Under the pieces are notes generated by a model, which worked only from the letters and a program-made list of their open reading frames with translations, did no database searches and had not been told where the DNA came from. 6,472 bases of DNA from Rhodoluna sp. (lineage in GTDB: Bacteria; Actinomycetota; Actinomycetes; Actinomycetales; Microbacteriaceae): positions 1 through 6,472 of the forward strand of contig JALQVK010000185.1 of NCBI GenBank assembly GCA_023260375.1, written 5' to 3'. This document shows, in pieces, positions 1 through 4,226 of the stretch. Every line of letters begins with the position of its first letter. The stretch's first letter is position 1. A program made the translations under genes and the position numbers.

Positions 1-617
1 ACATTTTTGTAACCACGAAGATTTGGAATGATCGACAGGGCTACAACGAGTCACTAAAGGCCATTGACGAATCAATGAGTCGACTGGATCTCGGTTACAT
101 CGACATGCTTTTGATCCACTGGCCGAGTCCGGCCCAAGACCTTTACCTAGATACCTGGAAAGCTTTCGAAAAGGTTTTGGCGGATGGTCTGGTTCGAAAT
201 ATTGGTGTTAGCAACTTCCAGCCAGCGCACTTGGATCGTTTGAAGTTGAACTCCGAAATCAAACCAACCATCAATCAGGTTGAGCTGCACCCGTTCTTCC
301 AGCAGGCTGAGGTTCGCTCAGCCAACTCCAAACATGAGGTTCTAACCGAGGCTTGGTCTCCGCTGGCTCGCGCCGGCAAAAACGACAACCCGGTTCTGAC
401 TGCAATTGCCGAACAAACCGGAAAGTCGGTTAGTCAGGTAATTATTCGCTGGCATCTGCAACTCGGAAACCTCGTGATCCCGAAAACCACCCACCGGGAT
501 CGATTGGTCGAGAACTTTAGCGTCTTCGATTTCCAGCTCAGCGAACAGCAAATGTCTTCAATTGCAAGCCTCGACGAAGGCTTACGAATGGGACCCAACC
601 CAGACGAATTCGGATAA
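1..617 (+). CDS. Aldo/keto reductase, 5'-truncated by the window edge
   Basis: The reading frame is open from base 3 to the TAA at 615-617, giving 204 visible residues. Family members usually have about 275, so roughly 70 N-terminal residues, including the catalytic Asp and Tyr, lie outside the window. Visible family marks, in order, are the catalytic Lys in IFVTTK (bases 3-20), the catalytic His in LLIHWP, the GLVRNIGVSNF signature, NQVELHP, WSPLARAG, and the cofactor-binding IPKTTHRDRLVENF near the C-terminus. The C-terminal GPNPDEF is also typical. Such enzymes are cytosolic, NADPH-dependent reductases of aldehydes and ketones, of the 2,5-diketo-D-gluconate reductase / AKR5-like branch; the true substrate cannot be read from the sequence. 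The Met at base 75 lies inside the conserved barrel and is not the start. It is followed after 2 nt by the epimerase gene, so the two are probably co-transcribed. Confidence 0.93.
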   Translation, partial: IFVTTKIWNDRQGYNESLKAIDESMSRLDLGYIDMLLIHWPSPAQDLYLDTWKAFEKVLADGLVRNIGVSNFQPAHLDRLKLNSEIKPTINQVELHPFFQQAEVRSANSKHEVLTEAWSPLARAGKNDNPVLTAIAEQTGKSVSQVIIRWHLQLGNLVIPKTTHRDRLVENFSVFDFQLSEQQMSSIASLDEGLRMGPNPDEFG

Positions 618-619
618 CC

Positions 620-1474
620 ATGAGAGTACTAATTACAGGCAGCCACGGACTCATCGGCAGTGAACTGGTGTGGCAGCTACGCACCCAAGGGCACGAACCA
701 ATCGAATGGAAGCGCGGAACGGTCGTAACTCCAGAAGAGCTTGAAACTGTAGACGCCATTGTGAACCTAGCGGGCGCTACCACTGGCAAACTGCCGTGGA
801 CCAAGAAGTACAAGCAAGAACTTATTCAGTCACGCATCGACACCACCCAAATGCTGGTCGACGCGATTAACGCATGTAAAAACCCACCGAAGGTTTTCGT
901 TAGTGGATCAGCTTCAGGTTTTTACGGAGACACCAAAGCCAACATCGCCACCGAAGAGAGCCCGAAGGGTGTTGGTTTCCTTAGCGATCTTGCATATCGC
1001 TGGGAAGAGGTGGCAAAACAGGCAAACACTCGAGTTGTGATTATTCGAACCACCATGGTCATGAGTCGCAAACTTGGTGCACTAGGTCGCTTGATGCGTC
1101 TTCTAAAGTTGGGGGTTGCGGGTCCGCTAGGTTCGGGTAAGCAGTGGTGGGCCTGGATTTCTCTGCCAGATGAAGTTCGTGCAATCTTGCACCTAATCCA
1201 AACCGAAAGCGCTAGCGGTGTTTACAACCTCACCGCTCCAGAATCAGCCACCTGCACACAGGTAATCAGAAGCCTTGGTAAGCAACTAAATCGACCAACC
1301 ATAATTCCGGTCCCGGCGTTCGCATTGAGATTGGCTTTTGGCGAAGGCGCTGATGAACTTCTACTTTGCAATCAAAAAATGACCGCCGACAAATTACTGG
1401 CCACAGGATTTGAATTCTTACACCCAACTCTTGACGAGGCTACTGCCTGGGTAACAAAAAACCCCGCCGAATAA
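620..1474 (+). CDS. TIGR01777-family NAD(P)-dependent epimerase/oxidoreductase (YfcH-like)
   Basis: This 284-residue protein has the length of the TIGR01777 (SulA/YfcH-like) branch of extended short-chain dehydrogenases. The Rossmann nucleotide-binding loop GSHGLIG (GxxGxxG) is at residues 7-13 after a first beta strand, VNLAG is at 48-52, SGSASGFYG with the Tyr-containing active-site segment is at 95-103, and the family-specific GPLGSGKQWWAWI is at 168-180. The last third (about 226-275: RPTIIPVPAFALRLAFGE, then a GF motif) matches the DUF1731 C-terminal domain. It is a soluble, cofactor-binding protein whose substrate is not established for the family. The ATG lies 2 nt after the upstream reductase stop with no clear Shine-Dalgarno, suggesting translational coupling. 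The stop codon lies in the loop of a rho-independent terminator, so the operon ends here. Confidence 0.92.
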   Translation: MRVLITGSHGLIGSELVWQLRTQGHEPIEWKRGTVVTPEELETVDAIVNLAGATTGKLPWTKKYKQELIQSRIDTTQMLVDAINACKNPPKVFVSGSASGFYGDTKANIATEESPKGVGFLSDLAYRWEEVAKQANTRVVIIRTTMVMSRKLGALGRLMRLLKLGVAGPLGSGKQWWAWISLPDEVRAILHLIQTESASGVYNLTAPESATCTQVIRSLGKQLNRPTIIPVPAFALRLAFGEGADELLLCNQKMTADKLLATGFEFLHPTLDEATAWVTKNPAE

Positions 1475-1488
1475 ACGACGGGGTTTTT
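1457..1488. terminator. Bidirectional rho-independent terminator over the epimerase stop codon
   Basis: The left arm AAAAACCCCG (1457-1466) pairs perfectly with CGGGGTTTTT (1479-1488). The stem can continue with CG/CG (1468-1469 with 1476-1477) past one mismatch, leaving the loop AATAAA. The flanking A-run and T-run supply a U-tract in either direction. It therefore serves both the plus-strand reductase/epimerase operon and the convergent minus-strand H1-like gene, whose stop is at 1499. The epimerase TAA (1472-1474) is inside the loop. Confidence 0.88.
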
Positions 1489-1498
1489 CAAAAAAGAA

Positions 1499-2122
1499 TT
1501 ACTTCTTTGGCGCAGCCTTCTTGGCAGCTGGCTTCTTAGCAACTGGCTTAGCGGCAGCCTTAGGAGCAGCCTTCTTCACAGCAGGCTTTGCAGCAGCCTT
1601 TACTGGAGCCTTTGCAGCTGGCTTCTTAGCAGCAGGCTTAGCGGCTGGCTTTGCAGCTGGCTTCTTAGCAGCAGGCTTAGCGGCTGGCTTAGCAGCAGCC
1701 TTCTTGGCAACTGGCTTCTTAGCGGCTGGCTTTGCAGCAGCCTTAGGAGCAGCCTTCTTAGCTGCTGGCTTGGTAGCAGCTGCTACCTTCTTCTCTGCAG
1801 TAGCAACTGCCTTCTGAGCAGTGGTGCTTGCCTTCTTGACGGTCTTGGTAACAGTCTTTGCGCCCTTGGTTACTGCCTTGGTTGCGGTGGCTTCTGCCTT
1901 CTTCACAGTCTTGGTAACAGTCTTTGCGCCGGTGGTAGCAGCCTTAGCTACAACCTTCTTGCCCTTAGCAACTGCGCGGCCTGCATCCTTGGCTAGATCT
2001 CCAGCTAGGTCGGTTGCATCTTCTACAACGTCTTCTGCCGCTGCGGCCAAAACTTTAACAACTGACTTAGCGTTCTTGTCTCCACGCTTAATAAGCTTGT
2101 TGAAACTTTCCTTGATTCCCAA
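1499..2122 (-). CDS. Histone H1-like, lysine/alanine/proline-rich basic protein
   Basis: The protein has 207 residues, nearly all Ala, Lys, Val, Thr and Pro, with one aromatic residue (Phe7). Residues 1-25 form a short basic head and residues 26-48 are acidic (AEDVVEDATDLAGDLAKDAG). Residues about 32-119 run in an 11-residue rhythm, including GAKTVTKTVKKA at 65-76 and again at 87-98. Residues 119-207 are a PAAK/KKPA tail like eukaryotic H1 and bacterial H1-like tails. The likely role is DNA binding and nucleoid compaction or protection; this is inferred from composition, since no globular fold is visible. I chose the TTG at 2122-2120 because GAGGAG sits 5 nt upstream and MGIKESF is a plausible N-terminus. 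The longer TTG start at 2194 would add residues from what looks like untranslated leader. It lies downstream of the glpR-like gene, separated by 87 nt and a hairpin, so it is probably transcribed separately. A surface or phasin-like role is less likely, as there is no signal peptide. Confidence 0.85.
   Translation of the reverse strand: MGIKESFNKLIKRGDKNAKSVVKVLAAAAEDVVEDATDLAGDLAKDAGRAVAKGKKVVAKAATTGAKTVTKTVKKAEATATKAVTKGAKTVTKTVKKASTTAQKAVATAEKKVAAATKPAAKKAAPKAAAKPAAKKPVAKKAAAKPAAKPAAKKPAAKPAAKPAAKKPAAKAPVKAAAKPAVKKAAPKAAAKPVAKKPAAKKAAPKK
1611..1688. repeat. Exact tandem duplication, 2 x 39 bp, inside the H1-like gene
   Basis: Bases 1611-1649 and 1650-1688 are identical, including third codon positions. 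Each unit encodes 13 residues, PAAKPAAKKPAAK (residues 146-158 and 159-171). Identity at silent sites points to a recent slippage or unequal-recombination duplication rather than protein-level selection alone. Confidence 0.95.
1831..1930. repeat. Imperfect 34-bp direct repeat, 66-bp period, inside the H1-like gene
   Basis: Bases 1831-1864 and 1897-1930 match at 32 of 34 positions. They encode the two GAKTVTKTVKKA segments (residues 65-76 and 87-98). The 66-bp spacing equals 22 residues, or two 11-residue units, which fits the helical rhythm of this part of the protein. Confidence 0.9.
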
Positions 2123-2127
2123 AATAA

Positions 2128-2133
2128 CTCCTC
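2128..2133 (-). promoter_or_regulatory. Ribosome binding site deciding the TTG start of the H1-like gene
   Basis: GAGGAG on the minus strand lies 5 nt before the TTG at 2122-2120. It is the strongest Shine-Dalgarno match upstream of any gene start in the window and is the reason for preferring the shorter protein. Confidence 0.8.
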
Positions 2134-2187
2134 GATGTATGGGGGTTCTTGCAACTAAAAGGTTACCTGAGGTTTTGGAATTTACCT

Positions 2188-2209
2188 CTAGCAACGTCTT
2201 CGTGGCTAG
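2188..2209 (-). terminator. Hairpin immediately after the glpR-like stop codon, possible terminator
   Basis: Directly after the TAA at 2212-2210, the minus strand reads CTAGCCACG, then loop AAGA, then CGTTGCTAG. Eight of nine positions pair, with one C/T mismatch. It is not followed by a U-run, so it is not a classical intrinsic terminator, but actinobacterial terminators often lack the U-tract. It would separate the acetyltransferase/membrane-protein unit from the H1-like gene. It could instead protect an mRNA end or be a processing site. Confidence 0.5.
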
Positions 2210-2809
2210 TTAGCCAACGTGACGACGACGGCGAAGAATTTCGTCGATGTTTGCTGCTTCGGTTTGCTTGCTATCGTTTTCGATTTCGACGATTTCTGCA
2301 AGCTCCACAATTTCAATGGCACCGGTTTGCAAATAAGACTGCTTTGGAAGAGCCTCTGGTTGCCAGACTTTGGAGTCGGTATCTGCAACTTCTGGAATCG
2401 ATCTTTTGGTCGGTGCGCTGACCGGAACTGCGCGGCGAACATTCCCTGTTAGAGCGATTACGTATTGTCCATGAGCCTTAACTGTGAGCCAGGTGAAAAG
2501 GCCGGTTGCAACTGTCGAGGCGATTGCCAAAGGGAGGCCGGAGCCACTAACCACAACTTCCAAAACCGAAAGGCCAGCAACCACAAAGAAAGCGGAAGCT
2601 AACGTTGCAAAGATTGTGCGACCACGCCTTGCGCTCAGTGCCTTCCGTGCTCCCTCGCTCAGATTCGAACTCTCGGGTTCGTTGACAACGGGAGTTTTTT
2701 CGCGGGCAACTTGGCTTAGGCGATCGCCTTTAATGAACGAAGGGAGAAAAACCAGAAACCAGATTGCAGCTATCGCCAAGATAGCTAAACCTCCGGAAGA
2801 AACGTTCAC
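2210..2809 (-). CDS. Three-helix membrane protein resembling GlpR/SepX
   Basis: The 199-residue protein has a hydrophobic helix at about 8-26 (ending WFLVFLPSFIKG) and a polar, basic linker (27-64, with ARRGR). Two more helices follow at about 65-87 and 91-110, then a soluble tail (111-199) with an acidic patch EIVELAEIVEIE (166-177) and a basic end DEILRRRRHVG. An N-terminal helix of the W-x-x-x-x-LP type, an RR-rich linker and a position directly downstream of a rimJ-type gene are what I recall of actinobacterial GlpR (Corynebacterium) / SepX (Streptomyces), a division- and envelope-linked membrane protein that binds the gephyrin-like Glp. Identification rests on topology and context, not alignment. 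The start is uncertain. The GTG at 2809 has no Shine-Dalgarno but has a TATCGT hexamer 6 nt upstream, so it may be leaderless. An internal GGAGG ten bases before a TTG (protein starting at Ala12) is the alternative. The gap to the acetyltransferase stop is 52 nt. Confidence 0.6.
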   Translation of the reverse strand: MNVSSGGLAILAIAAIWFLVFLPSFIKGDRLSQVAREKTPVVNEPESSNLSEGARKALSARRGRTIFATLASAFFVVAGLSVLEVVVSGSGLPLAIASTVATGLFTWLTVKAHGQYVIALTGNVRRAVPVSAPTKRSIPEVADTDSKVWQPEALPKQSYLQTGAIEIVELAEIVEIENDSKQTEAANIDEILRRRRHVG

Positions 2810-2861
2810 ATATCAACGATATGGAAGAAGTGTGAAAGTTTGGATATTTGCATGGGCGTGT

Positions 2862-3440
2862 TTAATGATTCAAAAATCTATTTAGTAAACCCTGTGGAAC
2901 ATCTTCTCTTATGAGAGCGAAGACCGAATGATCTCGCCAGTCATTGTTGATATGGATGAAACCTTTTTTGGTTCCCTCGAATCTGAACCCGAGTTTTTCG
3001 ACAACGCGAAGCGAAGATGCGTTTTCCGGACGGATATCAATTTCAATTCGGTGCAGACCTACCACCTGAAACATGTAGTCGGTGGCGAGCGCTACAGCAA
3101 TCGTAGTTATCCCCAAACCGGCAACCTCTGGCGAAATCCAATAGCCAATAAAAGCAGTGCTTGCTGAACCATGAAGAATATTTGAGACGGTTAACTGACC
3201 CACCAATTCACCTTGGTATTCGATGACAAATGGAATCGATGCTTCGGCATTTAATTGTCGAATTGAATTTCTCACTAATGCCCGAAAATCAAAATCGCCA
3301 GGACCGTCCGGGTTGGTTGCCTCCCACTTACGAAACCAGTCTCGGTGTGCTATTTGAATTGCCTCAATCCGGCGCCAATCACGCATTCGAAGCAATCGAA
3401 GTGTGATGTCGCCGTGCGTTAGCGCAAATGTTAAGGTCAC
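2862..3440 (-). CDS. rimJ: GNAT-family N-acetyltransferase, RimJ/RimL type
   Basis: The protein has 192 residues from the GTG at 3440-3438. The GNAT (Acetyltransf_3-like) layout is clear. An opening strand ITLRLLRMRDW (12-22) is followed by the helical DWFRKWEATNPDGP (34-47), which is typical of the actinobacterial RimJ group. The strands IPFVIEYQGELVGQLTV and STAFIGYWISPEVAG come next, and the acetyl-CoA pyrophosphate loop VAGLGI is at 106-111. Then HRIEIDIRPENASSLRVVEK (130-149), GF at 151-152 and the C-terminal strand with WRDHSVFAL. It is expected to transfer acetyl from acetyl-CoA to an amine, possibly a protein N-terminus; the true target is not readable, and the symbol reflects family usage in this gene neighbourhood. 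A TTG at 3482 would add 14 residues (MGYRFCTHATNLAI) overlapping the divergent cyclo-ligase. I prefer the GTG because a TAATCT hexamer lies 7 nt upstream of it and the family fold begins just after. Confidence 0.85.
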   Translation of the reverse strand: MTLTFALTHGDITLRLLRMRDWRRIEAIQIAHRDWFRKWEATNPDGPGDFDFRALVRNSIRQLNAEASIPFVIEYQGELVGQLTVSNILHGSASTAFIGYWISPEVAGLGITTIAVALATDYMFQVVGLHRIEIDIRPENASSLRVVEKLGFRFEGTKKGFIHINNDWRDHSVFALIREDVPQGLLNRFLNH

Positions 3441-3453
3441 GATGGCAAGATTA
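3441..3453 (-). promoter_or_regulatory. Candidate leaderless promoter -10 for the rimJ-like gene
   Basis: On the minus strand TAATCT (3453-3448) is followed by 7 nt and then the GTG start. This spacing puts the transcription start on or next to the start codon. No convincing -35 box was found. It overlaps the candidate -10 of the divergent cyclo-ligase gene. Confidence 0.45.
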
Positions 3454-3458
3454 GTCGC
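3446..3458 (+). promoter_or_regulatory. Candidate leaderless promoter -10 for the cyclo-ligase gene
   Basis: CAAGAT (3446-3451) is a weak -10-like hexamer, with the A at position 2 and final T retained, 7 nt before the ATG at 3459. There is no Shine-Dalgarno in the 18-bp gap between the divergent starts, so a leaderless mRNA is the simplest reading. The match is weak and could be chance. Confidence 0.3.
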
Positions 3459-4010
3459 ATGAGTGCAGAAGCGATAACCCAAGCAAAACGGGAGTTACGT
3501 GAAAGCGTCCTGAAGGCCAGAGAAATCGGACACGACTGCGGTCATGCTCATTCGCAACTGATGATTGATTACTCTTGGGAACTTCGTGCCAAGACTGTGG
3601 CTTGTTTCATTTCTTTTGGGGATGAGCCAAGCACCAACGTTTTTCTGAAGCACTGCCAATTCAATGATCGGGTTGAACTTTTTGTCCCTAGGGTGAACGG
3701 CGATGATTTGGAATGGGTGCCGTTTGAGGAAGACCAAGCTAGACATCCTTTAGGTATGAATGAACCAATCGGTGAAGCCAAGGATTTACATGAAGTCGAT
3801 TTGATGGTGATTCCGGCTTTGGCGGCTGACCGCTCTGGAAATCGTTTAGGACGAGGTCGTGGTTTCTACGATCGCGCGTTGAAAAACATCTCTGCCAAAA
3901 AAATCGTCGTCCTTGTTCATGACAATGAATTAGTTGATACGGTCCCCACCGAAAACCACGACGTTTTGGTGAATGCTATTTGCACCTGCAGCACAATTGT
4001 CGAAGTTTAG
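3459..4010 (+). CDS. 5-formyltetrahydrofolate cyclo-ligase (5,10-methenyl-THF synthetase)
   Basis: This 183-residue cytosolic enzyme matches the usual 180-200 for the family. It converts 5-formyl-THF (folinate) plus ATP to 5,10-methenyl-THF, ADP and phosphate, returning the storage folate to one-carbon metabolism. Visible marks are the N-terminal basic helix AKRELRESVLKAR (9-21), SFGDEPST (52-59, folate/substrate region) and DLMVIPALAADRSGNRLGRG (114-133). GRGRGFYDRAL (131-141) continues from it and is the ATP/phosphate loop equivalent to the common GxGGGYYDR. The closing PTENHDVLVNAICT (163-176) is also typical. In many actinobacteria it sits beside galU, glp and rimJ. Here it is directly divergent from the rimJ-like gene, with 18 bp between start codons, and is followed 17 nt later by fmdB. 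The ATG at 3459 places the basic helix properly at the N-terminus. Confidence 0.93.
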   Translation: MSAEAITQAKRELRESVLKAREIGHDCGHAHSQLMIDYSWELRAKTVACFISFGDEPSTNVFLKHCQFNDRVELFVPRVNGDDLEWVPFEEDQARHPLGMNEPIGEAKDLHEVDLMVIPALAADRSGNRLGRGRGFYDRALKNISAKKIVVLVHDNELVDTVPTENHDVLVNAICTCSTIVEV

Positions 4011-4014
4011 AAGT

Positions 4015-4027
4015 TAAAATTAGACCA
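4015..4027 (+). promoter_or_regulatory. Candidate leaderless promoter -10 for fmdB
   Basis: TAAAAT (4015-4020) lies 7 nt before the ATG at 4028, just after the cyclo-ligase stop. This is a good -10 match with no Shine-Dalgarno in between. No clear -35 at 16-18 nt was found. fmdB may have its own leaderless transcript in addition to read-through from the cyclo-ligase gene. Confidence 0.5.
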
Positions 4028-4222
4028 ATGCCTACCTATTCCTACGCCTGTAAAGTTTGCGAACACACGTTTGATGTTCAGCAAGCCCTAAGCGACAAAG
4101 CCCTAACTAAGTGCCCAAACTGCGATGGAGAACTTCGCAAGATTTTTGGTCAGGTAGGCGTCACTTTCAAGGGCACCGGTTTTTATAGAAATGACTCTGG
4201 TTCGGCCCCTAAAGGGGACTAA
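4028..4222 (+). CDS. FmdB-family small zinc ribbon protein
   Basis: The protein has 64 residues starting MPTYSYAC, the hallmark opening of FmdB / CxxC_CxxC_SSSS-type putative regulatory proteins (MPxYxYxCxxC). Two CxxC knuckles, Cys8/Cys11 and Cys29/Cys32 (CPNC), should bind one zinc ion. After them come LRKIFGQVGVTFKGTGFYRND, the usual FmdB fold ending in the G-F-Y motif, and a short polar tail. The molecular role is unknown for the family; a nucleic-acid or protein-binding regulator is the usual suggestion. A longer start at 3980 is rejected because it would add 16 residues read from the end of the cyclo-ligase gene and would bury the family's conserved N-terminus. The TAA stop overlaps the convergent helicase-like gene's TAG. 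Confidence 0.92.
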   Translation: MPTYSYACKVCEHTFDVQQALSDKALTKCPNCDGELRKIFGQVGVTFKGTGFYRNDSGSAPKGD

Positions 4223-4226
4223 CCCC
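4206..4226. terminator. Competing GGGG hairpins over two overlapping convergent stops, possible terminator
   Basis: Three four-base runs follow each other: CCCC (4206-4209), GGGG (4214-4217) and CCCC (4223-4226). The central run can pair with either neighbour (loop TAAA or ACTAA). Both genes' stops (TAA 4220-4222 plus, TAG 4221-4219 minus) fall inside. The stems are short and no T-run follows, so termination activity is uncertain. Confidence 0.35.

Noticed and set aside
1501..1930. CRISPR-like or satellite array suggested by the dense repeats
   Set aside because: The repeats are in frame, encode continuous peptide and have no unique spacers; they are explained by protein repeats.
2157..2187. 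Two AGGTAA hexamers, 19 bp start to start, on the minus strand upstream of the H1-like gene, considered as an operator or promoter
   Set aside because: Six-base repeats at this spacing are easily due to chance, and I could not pair them with a convincing -35/-10 set.
2123..2194. Longer form of the H1-like protein starting at TTG 2194
   Set aside because: The added segment has no ribosome binding site of its own, and it would overlap both the GAGGAG site and part of the hairpin following the upstream gene. The inner TTG is well placed after GAGGAG.
1521..2213. Long plus-strand open frames (1521-1817, 1821-2213) coding Ala/Phe/Gly-rich and Val/Thr/Ala-rich hydrophobic proteins
   Set aside because: They are the antisense reading of the repetitive Lys/Ala/Pro codons of the H1-like gene. 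The low-complexity codons leave the opposite frames open, and there is no start context or family resemblance.
2203..2216. Palindrome GGCTA-GT-TAGCC over the glpR-like stop as a possible operator
   Set aside because: The loop is only two bases, the site is at a gene end rather than a promoter, and half of it is already used by the longer hairpin at 2188-2209.
2149..2885. Plus-strand open frames at 2149-2421, 2219-2452 and 2484-2885
   Set aside because: They lie antisense to the membrane-protein gene, give compositionally odd proteins and match no family I recognise.
3441..3482. Longer form of the acetyltransferase starting at TTG 3482
   Set aside because: It would overlap the divergent cyclo-ligase coding region by 24 bp, and the added residues do not resemble the family's N-terminus.
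3980..4027. Extended N-terminus of the zinc ribbon protein
   Set aside because: The FmdB family begins at MPTYxYxC; the extension is an out-of-frame reading of the end of the cyclo-ligase gene.
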